Positions 45,122-56,779 of a stretch of 64,000 nucleotides of DNA are shown one piece after another. The position numbers and the translations under genes are program-made. This DNA comes from Diatrype stigma (Eukaryota > Ascomycota > Sordariomycetes > Xylariales > Diatrypaceae), in the NCBI GenBank assembly GCA_022225965.2, contig JAKJXP020000004.1, positions 186,001 to 250,000 on the forward strand. The letters are read 5' to 3'. The stretch's first letter is position 1; the number at the start of each line of letters is the position of its first letter. Below the pieces are notes generated by a model, which searched no databases, was not told the DNA's origin, and saw only the letters and a program-made list of their open reading frames with translations.

Positions 45122-47671
45122 CTCTGAAGTATTTACGGTTACGATTCACTCAAGTTGATCTGCGCGAAGAATTGTTTTCCGAAAGTAAGTCAAACTGTAA
45201 TAACTTCGATTCGAGGTTTGAAATAATTACAGAGCTTGGTTGGTTTTCAATGTTGGATTCGCGAAAACCTGCTGCGAGAGGCCGCATCAATGGAGGTTAT
45301 GTAATTACGATATACATGAGATAGCATAGCCACTGGGCCCCAAACACCTTGCGCATCACCCATTCCCCCGCAAATCCGAACGCTGCAAATCAGGCCAAGA
45401 TACGAAGTACCGCCTTCTCCATACTATTCCAGGCGTTAAGCTCAATTAGGGGTAAGGGTCCTCTACTACGTAGTAGATGTATGAAGCATTACGCCACGTG
45501 CTGCGTCAAATCTCTAACCTGCCCTGTCCCGATGAATCGACACTTGGTTAGACTTACGCCTGCAAATCAATATGGGGGAAGGCTCGAGCGTAGCTGCCCA
45601 AAGCTGTGATAGATTGGTCAGAGAAGGCGGTAGCCGGCCAGGGATTCTTCATTGAGGATCATGTTGTACGTTCGAGTCGTGATAAGGGCCGCATATCGGG
45701 TTGTATGGATGTTTACGGTGATAGTTATTGAGACGTAGGCTGTGTCATGTGTCGCATTGGCATGTGAAAGACCCACGTCGATGTTTCGTCTGGAACGCCC
45801 TCAGACCCCTAGCGGCCCCCTGCTCCTTCGGCCCGGACCCACGGTTTAGGCTATTTCACGATGTTGATGTGCGAAACACTTGAACATCATGATAGAATCC
45901 AACCTATATAGATTTTCTACTTCGTGGTGCATTCTATTCACGCTTCTAGAATATGAGTATTTACGTTGCTTGAGTTTTCGACACCATGTATGTGTACTGT
46001 CCGGTATCAGTTTCTGGCTTGAGGGTGAGTCTGTATACGAGGTACCTAGCGGTTGTCTCCATATATATGTCAGCGCGCATGTACTAGTCCGTCGGATTGG
46101 TCCAATGATATCGCCTCAATATCAACACCCTTTCCATTTCAGGTAGTTGACAGGTGGGTGAATAATGAGCTCTAAATAATGAAGTGCCGTACTGTAACAG
46201 ACCATTGAAGACAGCACCGGTCCTCTGAAACTTTAGCAGCGCTTGTTCACCAAATAATACTAACTAGGTACTGCAGCGGGACAGCTCAGTCGGACGATTC
46301 GGGCCCAGATAGTCAACACTGAGTAACTACGTGTGGCAATAATTGCACGCTGTCGCTAGCTAGTCCGGGGACATGGAAGGCCGCACCAATTACTGCGCAG
46401 CAATGGAAAAGTTGGTGGGAGTGTCCCCGGATATCGAAGCATCCGGGGCTCAGCCTCCCTGAGAGGCGAGTGACGGACCAGTAGGCCCCGAGCAGAAGCG
46501 GAAGGGCTTCGGCAAGATATACACCAGTGCAGGCCCGCTCCCATCCAACCACACCAACACTGTGGACTATTGGAAGTATGGTTTGGCATCGCTAGGAGAC
46601 TGAAAACACTAGTACGACGATTGCGCATCTTACTACCTCCGCCGCCAGTGTTGAAGACTGATGGTGTTGAGCGTCCAGTATACGCGCTGCGTGTATATGT
46701 CGCAGTAGACAGCGTAGTAAGTCATACTCGAGCCATCACCAAGCGCAAGCACGAGATTCCGAAGGTGTCCATTCCCCCCAGAAGTGGTGCACGTCGTAGG
46801 AGTGGCTCCTTAGCGTATGGAGTGCTGCGCTGAGGCCGAAGCACGTCGCGGCTGCGGCGAAGGGAAATGCCGAAAGCAAATAATGTCGCCGGTAGCAGGC
46901 TGATTGGGGTCCGAGCCGCCCACGAGACGCTCGATTAAGACGAGTCCTGCCCCGATAAATCCCGGTGATGCCAGCAGATGTGTCCAGATATTTATCTTTC
47001 TCATGTGCAGGTGCAGACAGCGCTAGAGGCGGAAAGACTGCCGATAAGACTGTCGGCATTGAATTACCATTCGCAATGTCGTCATTGTCGCGCAACTATA
47101 CCGGTATATCATTCTTTTGGCAATCAGGGGCCAAGAAGACTGTGCATCATGGGGACCAGCCATTGTGGCTGTCCCGCCATCTGAGAGCTTATGGGCGGGG
47201 GGTGGGGGTGGGTTAGCCAGGGGTGTACATCTGCGCATACTTTCTGTCTCAATCGATTTCGTTCGCTCCGGAATTTGGGTTGGGGTGCAAAAATACTGAT
47301 CACGACAGACATATCACAGCCTTGAACAGATTGGGATCTAGTTGGGGAGTAATTACGGAGTGGGAGGTAGCCTTATCTGGTCACCTAGCCTGATCAAGGA
47401 ATGTCGGGATGAAGACCAGCTGCATAACGAAGAATGGGCCTTGCCCGTTGACCGTAACGCACTTCATTCGCGAGTCCTTTCCTCGTTACCCCTGACGTAT
47501 GTGGAAGAAGGCCTTAGGGTACCCCTAACGCGATTTTACTTTATATAGATAGGTATTGATTGGTTTCGAACGACTATCTTACAAGGAGGCTCTTGATATT
47601 CACACGTCCATACTTCCAATCCCTGGATTTGGGCAAAAGCTATATACACCATATATTCATCGTCGGTCCAT
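45122..47671. other. Intergenic region, no gene recognised
   Basis: About 2.55 kb between the oxysterol-binding gene's 5' end and the 3' end of the dehydrogenase gene. Overlapping short ORFs at 46.3-47.3 kb on both strands could be remnants of a decayed gene, but none shows a recognisable domain or a consistent splice path. Confidence 0.55.
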
Positions 47672-48896
47672 TCACAACGTGACCACAATCTTCTTCGCAC
47701 TGACCCCCTTCTTCAAGATGTCCATAGCCTCTTGTATCTTGCCAAGCCCGTGTCCAACAACCAACGGATCCGGCTTCGCTTGGAGAACACCGCCTTCCAA
47801 CGCCTCGGATACGAACTTGGACCACAGCTCCGCGCCAGGATGGCCCGGTACGTAACCCGGCTTCGTCGCCCAGACCACCTCCGCTCTCACGTCCTCGTAC
47901 CGGGCCTCTGCCATCGGCAGGACAAGTGCTAGCGCCCCGCCACCAAACGCGTGCACCACCTCTTCGCAAGCGCGTGCCGTCTGCTCTGTACTGATGCAGT
48001 CGTAGGCCCCTGCGAACACTTCACCGCTGCTCTTGATGTGCTCGATGATCTTGCGCGCAACGTCGTCGGGATCCGAGTGGCCGAAAACGACTATGCTACC
48101 AGCCTTAACCAGAGACCTGACGTAGTCGTGGTTCCTCTCGCTGGCGGTGGTGATGACCCTGTAGCCTGCGGCGACCGCGAGCTGGATGGCCACCGTGCCC
48201 ATGGACGACGAGCCGCCCCAGATGAGGACAGCTTCCTTTGGCTTGCTGCTACCATCGCTGGTCTCTCCATTGGAGTCCACGTCAGCATTGGCGGTGGGGA
48301 GGCGCAGCTTCAGGAACTCGTGAAGACCGCAGGAAGCGGTCGAGAGGCCGAGGGGGAGGACGACGGCCCGCTCGAAGCTGAGGGAGTCCGGGATGGTGGC
48401 CGCGACCGCCTCTCGCAACGTCGCGAAGTTTTGGAAAGCCCCGTGGCGTGCACCTCCGTAACTGAGACCACCACAATGGCTGGGGGGGCGAGGGGGGTGA
48501 TGTTAGACAAGGCAAGGTTGGAGAGAGTGCACGGAAGGCAGACAGGAGGTCTTCAGCTTACCCAATCACTCGATCACCTGGCTTGAATCGGGTGACACCA
48601 GAACCTACCCGCACAACTGTGCCTGCAGCGTCGGATCCCAGAACATGGGGGTAGGCGATAGGTACATATGCAAATTCTTGGAACTGTCATGTGGTTAACC
48701 CTAGGGCACTTCGCTCACGGGACGAGTGTCGGCTTCTACTGACCTTCCATTCTACTGGGTTGATCGCGACAGCAGCAACCTGAATCACCACCTCATCCGC
48801 TTCGGGTTTGGTCTGATCCGGGCCAGGTCTAACTTCGAGCGGTCTTGCGGTAGCGGCAGTCAGCCACGCGGCTTGGTTGTTCTCGATAGTATCCAT
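47672..48896 (-). CDS. Medium-chain dehydrogenase/reductase (zinc-type oxidoreductase, CipB-like)
   Basis: This is a predicted NADPH-dependent quinone/enoyl reductase-like enzyme; the substrate is unknown. Exons are 48896-48744, 48683-48562 and 48461-47672, with introns of 60 and 100 bp, giving 354 residues. It has the GroES-like fold (VVIQVAAVAINPVEWK, then YPHVLGSDAAGTVVRVGSGV and FKPGDRVIG). The Rossmann half follows, with a GGSSSMGTVAIQLAVAAGY nucleotide motif. The Cys/His ligands of the classical structural zinc site are not seen, so despite the family name it probably lacks that site. It could be a trans-acting enoyl reductase, but it lies more than 20 kb from the PKS and nothing links it to that pathway. 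Confidence 0.9.
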
Positions 48897-49998
48897 CTTC
48901 CGGCGATAGTGTGGTTGTCACTGTTATCAATGTCAATCGGTTAGTGCCACAATATGCTTCTGTCCCGTTATCAATTCATTTGGGGAAGAGTCTGTATCTT
49001 ATACTTATATGCATGACCTCCATGGTCGACGGATTGGGTTCGCAAATGAACATTTCCTGGGCACACTTTGGGGGTGGCCCTAAGTTAGGGACTCCGTGGC
49101 TCTTCACCTCCCGGATCTTGATTACGATACTTAAATGCCATGGCACTCCGATAATTATGACTAAGTAATCAGCGATGCATATAGGAGGCGTAAACGTCTG
49201 ACTGCCGTGGCTGCTCGAATCAGCGCCCCTGCTGGTGGATGCACAAGCAGGCGCCTCCACAGTCCGCGGTCTTCCACGGAGTTCAAGCGATTGGCATAAT
49301 CAATAGTATAGGGGGCACTACTAACCCTGCCAGCGTCTTTCGAGTGCCCCACTAAATACCATCATATTAGAGCCAGGCAAACAAGCACCTCAATATAGTC
49401 CAAGAAGCCTCTGGATGCGCTGTGTGACGTTGGTCAATGGACTAACAGAAGATGGTTTACAATTACTTGACTTTAAGGAAAGGCTTTTCAAGATAGTTTG
49501 TTAGCATCTACGTCATTCTGAAGAAGCTCACTCTATTATGAAATCTGCCATCTAGGAAGTCCCGCTTTTGTATACCATTGCACCATGAATCGAATGTTTT
49601 CCACCTTGTCTGTCTGCTGCAGACTAACGTCAATCAACTCAATTAGGGGGCTTTGTGGATTGAGTTGATATTGCAGGTGCAAAGCAGAAAGCAGCTGCAG
49701 GAAAGAAACTGATGATGTAGATTCAAAGGAATCTAAGCAGGTGGAGTGCTAGAAGGCGGTTGCTTAGGTGTGGGTAGTGCCACTAGGGCACTAGCCACGC
49801 AACAGTTGAGTTATCTGTAGTGTTCACGAAACCTTTGTCGCGTTTCTGAAGAGCCCTTTTATTGACGTTTTGCTACACTCTGCTAAAGCTCTAAGGAAGG
49901 AAAGAAGGAAGCATCCGGGACGTATGGGGGAAGATCGGACCTCTATATAGGTCCCAATGGTCCCCCCAGGGGAAGCCCTGCCAGAGCACTATACCCCT
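48897..49998. other. Intergenic region, no gene recognised
   Basis: About 1.1 kb between the dehydrogenase promoter side and the 3' end of the NLR gene. No coding signal was seen. Confidence 0.6.
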
Positions 49999-52900
49999 CT
50001 AGAGCTCCAAAATAGACGCACTTTGTCGCCACAACCTTCTAGTAGTAGCCTTAAATAGGTTGTTGACGCGTGATTTGAGGTCATTTTGAATCCTCATCTG
50101 ATAACAATCCCAGAGGTATTTTTCGAGTAGAGCTTCTAACATTTTGATGTCTTCCCCAGTGAAGTCAACTGGAGGCTTCTGCCAGGCCTCACACTCAGGG
50201 TCTTTTACTAATACCTCGATCAGTTGGATGAATCCCGATTTTTTCACAAGATTGAGAAGCTCTGGTTCATTATCCTGCGACGTACGACTTTTGGCCGCTA
50301 CCTTCGTAGGTTTCACTGTACCGTCGCGGATGAGGCTCTCAAGTTGACACATTGTCTCAGAAAGCCAGGTCGCATTGATTTGAAACCGACAACAGGTCTT
50401 GAGGGGGATCTTCAGTTCCATCAATAAAGGCTCGCTGTTGTTTTGATATTCAGTGAATGTCTCGAGGCACCCCCTTATGTGCACTAGTAATTCGTCAAAC
50501 GCTGACCCCCCGCCACCAAAGGAATACAAGCAGCAGTAGCGAAACGCCTGGATGAGGAATGTTTGTATTGAACTCATGGCACCCCAATTCCGTATATAAA
50601 TGTGATCTGAATCGAAAAAAAACGATTGCTTGACAGCGTCATCGAACTTCTCGTTGGGATCGGCACCGTTGGATAGTAGCCACTTGATTGCCTCAAAGAA
50701 ACGATTGGTGTTTTGGGGTTGGCGGTTTGATTTGTCCATAGGAGGGATATTGCCCAAAAGAAGACGGCCTGAAAACCCCCGTTCATTTAGTGCTTCCAAT
50801 TGACAGGCACCTAACAGGACACCGTTCTTTTCTTGTTGAGTAAGGCGGTCAAATGCGTTCTCCTTGTGCTCGGACAATACCAACGTGTCTCCAGCGTAAG
50901 CAGCTGCGGCAACCATCTTTCGAGTCCATGTATGTCCCTGTCCTAGAGATAACCAACTCGAATCTGGGACAGCTAATTTCGTATCCTCGAGACTGCTCGA
51001 TCGCAATATGGGACAGATATATGTGGCCAATTGGAAGTATTCAGAGTGGTGCCGGTGAAACTCCAACTCCTCAACATAAAGCTCCTCTAATTTTCCAGGA
51101 TTGTTAGCTATGATTGATGAGAGATCGCTATCGCTATGTAGACCTTGTCGTGTACTGTCGTATTTAACAAGTGTTATCAGTGACATAAAAGCTGAAGTCC
51201 TTAAAGCCTTTGCAACTTCAAGACATCTCTGCTTTGGTGTCCTGCTATCGAACGACATGATTTCTGCACCATCAGGTGTGCCTAGCAGGAATTCTTTGGC
51301 AGACCTATGTGTAAATTCGACTTGATCCAACCATATGTTACGTTCACCTGTTGAAAATTGTCGTATCTCGAGAAGCCCGACACTTCTAGCTGATAGCCAA
51401 CGTACAAAGTAGTCGTATATTTCGTCCCATGCTTCATGGAGGAAGGAGTTTCCCGTAGTGATCAATATTTCTTGTAACTTCTGTTGCAAGTGCTCGTGTG
51501 TTGAAAGGAAAACCACCATTCGACCCAGAGGATGGATCTCATCTACATAAGTAAGTATTCGTCCAAGAGTCATCCTTATATGACAAATGAGTGGTATCAA
51601 GGATGCCAAATCTTTTACGAACAGTGTCCATAACCTCGGGGATAGGCAAGTCCCACACGCTAGGATAGGAAAGAGATAACTTACAAGTTTGGCATGCCAG
51701 CCAGAGGGCCTCAGCAGCCTGCCTCTTGAAATACGGCTGGTCACCGTTTCGTCTGCACCACATCTGTTTGTACAACCTATTGAGATCGGGGTGCAGTTCG
51801 TCTAGCGTTTGAAGGAGTTCCTCTATAGTGTTGCGGTTGTCGATCCCTGAAATCAATTCATTGAGTGCCAATACGACCCAAAGGAACACCCCCTCAGATT
51901 TATGTTTCAAGTCGTCTATCAAGTGCTGGTACTGTGTCTCGGTCATTTTCAGAGAGCATTGGCGACTCCCTAAAGTCTCCAGAATGTAAGCCTTTATGGC
52001 AGGTCCCGTAAGATCTTGCATTCGGAGACCTGGGTATTGTGAGCCAAAGGTATCTTGGAACACATTTTCTGGACGACTGGATGAGCAGACCTTCACATTC
52101 GGAAGCCCCGCTAGTCGCGCTGCCAAATCAACAATAGAGTGCTTTTCGTCTCTCTGCACTTCATCAAGCCCGTCAAGAAATATACAGAACTTCAAATTCC
52201 AAGATTGGAGACACCATAACAAACTCTCAAAGAGCTCGCTTTGGTTCCAGTCGCCTTCGAACCGCTTTCTCTTCAGCCCTGGTTTGGCTTGAAATAGCCT
52301 CTCTGAGAGTTCGTCGTCCAAATCAAGGAGCTGATACAGCAAAGTTCTCAAACAGCCTTGTAATTGCTTCTGTAGATTATCTTGACCAAGTTCGAAGAAG
52401 AAGAAGCGCAGGATTCGCACTGGAGCCCCCCAATTCTCGAGGCAGGCTATGGTTTGGCGGTTTCCAACCAAGGACTTCATGAGAGTGCTTTTCCCACTCC
52501 CTGGCTTTCCACTGATCCAGAATATCTTGTCATTCGAGTATTGATTAGATCGCAGGTCTGATTGAAGCCATTCTCGAAAGTGGCATCGCTGTCCATATGG
52601 ATGATTTTCCGAAAAGATCCAATTGACCGTATCAGCCGATGCCTCCTTGATCCCAGTCTCCCGCTGATTCATATTTGGGAATGATAAAGTTGAGAGAAGC
52701 TGCTGCTGTGCTTCTTTCCGCGCACGTCGAGATGTATCATCCTCCACGAGACACTTGACCACCTCCACGAGATGTCTCGTTTCGTTTCCGCCGGATACAA
52801 TAAGAGCCCTCGTCGTCTGTGCCTCGGTAGAAATCAGTTCTGATATTGTTCTTACTCCGTTGGACCAGCCGATGATGAAGTCCTTTGAGATTTTGTCAAT

Positions 52901-53439
52901 ATTCGCAAATCCCGCTTCATTTTGAGCTTCGAGAGCTTCAGTGTTGGTGCTACAAGAAAGGTTAGCGAGTGTTCTGATCAATGTGACAATGCTACTTACC
53001 AGACTTGATTCAGGAGCTCCGAGTCAAGAATACTGTGAGAGCCTTGGATTCTGTTTTCAATCGATTCAACTTGGCGTTTATACCAGAGCTTATACCTCAG
53101 TGATATTTTAAGACGACCCAGCCGTCTTGTGGAAGACGTTGAAACTTTTTGTAGTAGCGTTGTGAGTTCATTGGTGTCTCTAATCAAATCTGAGATGAGC
53201 GACTTGAGTCTGTTTCTTGCTTGTAGCTGTGAGGCATCATTCCTTCGGGGGACATAAGTACTGGCTTTATCGTGGAGTGTTGATGCTAAGGCTGAAAGAT
53301 GTGCCGTATTGGACAAAAGTTCAGGCTCCGGGGATCCATCTTTGAACGTCGCCTTATAAAGTTGAATGACCTCGCCAGCAAATGAGATGCAGGTCATCAC
53401 GTTGCAAACAAGGCCGAGGGTAGCAAGTGCTTCGGCCAT
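49999..53439 (-). CDS. NACHT-domain NLR-like (STAND) protein
   Basis: This is a predicted signal-transducing NTPase of the fungal NLR class, linked in other species to allorecognition and programmed cell death. Exons are 53439-53000, 52949-51685 and 51542-49999, with introns of 50 and 142 bp, giving 1082 residues. The start has ACCATGGCC. The N-terminal domain (about 1-145, MAEALATLGLVCNVMTCISF onward) is helical and Helo-like. The NACHT core has Walker A (ISGKPGSGKSTLMK, near residue 290), Walker B (FCIFLDGLDEV, near 408) and a sensor-like SSRPENVF. A winged-helix-like part follows, then VEFTHRSAKEFLLG, typical of fungal NACHT proteins. No ankyrin, WD40 or TPR repeats were recognised in the last 400 residues. 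The second intron is inferred from a frame change plus consensus GTAAGT and TATGTAG sites. A frameshift is the alternative. Confidence 0.88.
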
Positions 53440-54237
53440 GGTTGGTTTAACATACACACTAAGCGGTGGAAAATACCCAGTGAAAGTTGAAGAGGAGAAG
53501 GGGGAAAGACATATTATGGGTGCTCGACCTGAAATATCTTCTTGGGGTGGCCGGTGCAGTCTCTGACATACTGGCCAACCAGGAAGCATAACTAGGTCTC
53601 GCCACAATGCACCCCCCGCAGATCAAGTCCAACAGTTTTCGTGTGTCTGCGCCTCACTTATGGCCAACCAACTGCAGAAGATGTTTTCCAGGATCTGACC
53701 CGCCATTTACTTAATAGAAGGCGATTGGGTCAGAAGCTGACTGGGACAAGAAACTTGATGCTCTTGATGCTACGTGATGTAGTATTCGGAGTGGGTTCTT
53801 CCCACTCTGTCTACGAACTGCCTTTATCAAGAGTGGTCGATCATGTCCACGCGCAAATATCGTCATTGACAAGTCCCGCCCCCGGCCCTCCCCCCACGAG
53901 AATACTTCGTAAATGAATGGTCAATATAGTTTCATAAAGCCCTAGCTCAGTGCGACGATATCGACTGGCTTCGCGATGGCGTTAGTGAGCCACAGGACCT
54001 GTGCCACGATATGCCAGGCAGCCATATGCATCAAGGGAAAGACGACTGGATGCCTTGGTTACACCGACGCAAGCAAACACTGTTCCCACCATCTATTCGT
54101 CCCTTTTAGGCGAGGTGGTGTCTCGTATACCTGCCCATGCAACCCAGACCTAAAGATACGAAAGCGCCTATCGTCTACTTGACAGGTAAAAGAACGCTAA
54201 TCTGCCCTGAGATTTAACACCGCCCCTTGAGGATGTC
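53440..54237. other. Intergenic region, no gene recognised
   Basis: About 800 bp between the NLR start and the pectin lyase 3' end, with no gene recognised. Confidence 0.6.
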
Positions 54238-55564
54238 CTAGATTTTACCAACGCCAGCATTCGCTAGCACATTAGCAGGGACATCAGCCACGGGGCTATG
54301 GCCTACAAGATACTCCTTCAGCGTCGCACCCTGGGTCAGCACGTCCTGGCTAGCGAGATCCGTATACGCGCCCGAGCCCGCCACCCTGTTCCACTCGCAG
54401 ATGTAGCCGAGCGGGTCCCGGCAGGCGGACGCCTCGTCGACGGTGGCGATGCTGTATATGGCACCACCGTTCTCCTCGGAGGCCGGCGTGATGGGCGTGT
54501 CGACGTTCTCGAAGTAGTTTCCCTCGAGCAGGACCCAAATGTTGGCGTCGACGTCGAAAGCGTGTCCGCCCACGTCCTGGAAGTAGTTGTTGACGGCGTG
54601 GAAGAAGATCTGCGACTCGTGGTCGTCGGTGCCGACGTGCGGCGCGCGCCCCGACACGTCGTGCAGCCAGTTGCCCACGAACGTGTAGTGGTCGTTCGCC
54701 CCGATCAGCAGCAGCGTCCAGTAGTGCTTGCCGTTGCAGCCCGCCGACCACTCGGTCACGCCGTCGAATTCGTTGTTGGAGATGGTCACGTAGCCGGCCT
54801 GGTTCCAGCCGCTCACGATCATCTGGCGGCCGATCAGGGAGAACTGCACGGTCCTATGGTCAGAAGGTGCCGTTATGTATTCAATCACCGTGAAATAAAA
54901 CATACCTTGTTGTGGTCGATCCATATGCCATCGGCATCGTCAAGCGTAATAGCGTCACCTCCCCATACATATTCAGGATTCAGGTTGGTGATGTGGATGT
55001 TCTGAATGATCACGTTGCTGTTACCGCCCATGATGCGCAGACCCTTCCCCTTCAGTACGCCCGAAGTGCCCTTGCCGATGATGCTCTTGTTGCTGCCGAC
55101 GGCGATGGGACTTCGCGCCGCGTTGTCATAGGTACACTCGACGAGGGTTCCATCGCTACACTCATCAGCGATGGTCAGCTGGCCAGCTGAACTGCCGCCG
55201 TCGCAGATAGCGATGCCGTTGCGACAGCAGGTACCCGTGGTCTGCCCCTCGGTGCCCACGAAATCCCATTCGCGGTCGATGACAATAGTCCTTGCGGTGT
55301 CATCTGTGAGCCATTCCACGAGCCTGTAATCTTGTCAATCTCTACGTCTTCCATACATGCGCCAGAGGGAGAGGACCCGGACGAGGACTGGTAGGCAGCT
55401 TCTGGCTTAGTTACTTACTCGTCAAGGCTCGAGGGAGTTGCAGCGGCGGCTGAGCCTCCGCCAGTTACACCTTTCGCGAAGCCATCTGGTGTTCCAACCA
55501 CCTGCGCATTCGCTGACCAAGCAACAAGGCTCAATAGTGTGAATCTGAGAGCGGCGGCCCCCAT
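54238..55564 (-). CDS. Secreted pectin lyase (PL1 family)
   Basis: This extracellular enzyme cleaves methyl-esterified pectin by beta-elimination. Exons are 55564-55419, 55323-54906 and 54843-54238, with introns of 95 and 62 bp, giving 389 residues. A signal peptide (MGAAALRFTLLSLVAWSANA) precedes the fungal pectin lyase start pattern GTPDGFAKGVTGGGSA. Family features are the parallel beta-helix segments SIIGKGTSGVLKGKGLRI, YVWGGDAITLDDADGIWIDH, SLIGRQMIVSG and HAVNNYFQDVGGHAFDVD. The Arg in IGRQ fits the catalytic region. Family membership in pectin lyase rather than pectate lyase is inferred from closeness to the PelA-type pattern. The enzyme suggests a plant-associated or saprotrophic lifestyle. 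Confidence 0.92.
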
Positions 55565-56779
55565 TTTGAACGAGTGACGGTGGACGTGAGCCGAGTTTAT
55601 CTAGAGCCCAGGTGGAAAAGAGCGAGAGAGTGGCAGTGGTACGTTAAAGGTAAATCATATTAGCATTGGGGTTTAACGCTCTTATAAAGAAACCTGACGT
55701 CCATGTCGTGAGTGCGTATGTATCGCGACCCCTGGTGGGTTTGCCCAGCCGCTTGTGATCGTCTCAAACCCAAGCGGAATTACACCGATCCACCAAGCAG
55801 AGAAACGGATTGGAAAAGAACCCCAGCAACCCGGACCTCCACCTTCCATAGGACCCACATAGCCCGGCCGGCTGACTGTAATAATACCCCTTTATATATA
55901 CAAAACCCCCTAAGCTGGGGCAAATGCAAGCGGAACGTACGGAGCCCTCCCTGGAGGGTTTTTCAAGGTGTTGCCTGAAACATTTGAACGTATACCGAGC
56001 AGCGGAAACACAAGCATAGTGTCATCTTCTAGCTAGAACGGGGCATGAAATTCCATCTATATAGTTCCTAGTCTGGACTCCAAGGGAGGGTAGGGTTCCG
56101 AATGGGGCAACACCGAGGGACCACTAACAAACCACCAGTAAAACCAGTAAATTATCCGCCAGCGGGAAAAACCACCCGAAGAAAAGGCCGCTTCACTGAA
56201 TAACCACTGATAATATAATCTATTTGCAGGAGCACCTGTGAGAAGAAGCTGGGTATGAATCAATGATGGTAAAGAAGAGATGCAACTCGATAGTAGAGGA
56301 ACTGCTGCCCTAGGCTAGCAGGAGAGCCTTTCTAGTACACCCAGTTCCACGACTTCATGGTATATTAAGGGTGGAATGAAATTGCAATGAACCAAGCTTT
56401 ATATGTTGAACTTAGAGGAAGAATATGGATATCATCGAGCTTTTATTCCACCATTTCCAAAGAAAGCATTCCCCCGGGCCCCTATTGCTCATCGGCGATA
56501 AGCTGGGCCTGGAATTTAGTGCTAAGACTAGCGTTTACAGCACAACAGCCCTACCGATCTGCACATGGCCCGAGCACCCTCAGCTCCGACCCCGACGATC
56601 GACGTCATCGTCATCGGTTTGAACCGTGATTCTGGAAACAAACATCGACAACCTAAACATTAGCAGCTTCCCCCAGTGCAACGTCGGACCCCCGCATCGC
56701 ATCTGAACGACAAGTCTGATGCACAAATGCGGAGGAGCCAACCCGCATGGAATGGGTCCGCTACTAACGACTATTCAAG
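55565..56779. other. Divergent intergenic region, pectin lyase / RTC5
   Basis: About 1.2 kb between two divergent genes. Short ORFs near 56.4 kb lack features. It holds the promoters of both genes. Confidence 0.6.

Noticed and set aside
45660..45690. TTCGAGT T-loop-like sequence suggesting a tRNA
   Set aside because: The flanking bases do not form a T-stem and no D-arm or acceptor stem is present.
47672..48896. Oxidoreductase as a trans-acting enoyl reductase of the PKS
   Set aside because: The PKS is non-reducing and lies more than 20 kb away with unrelated genes between.
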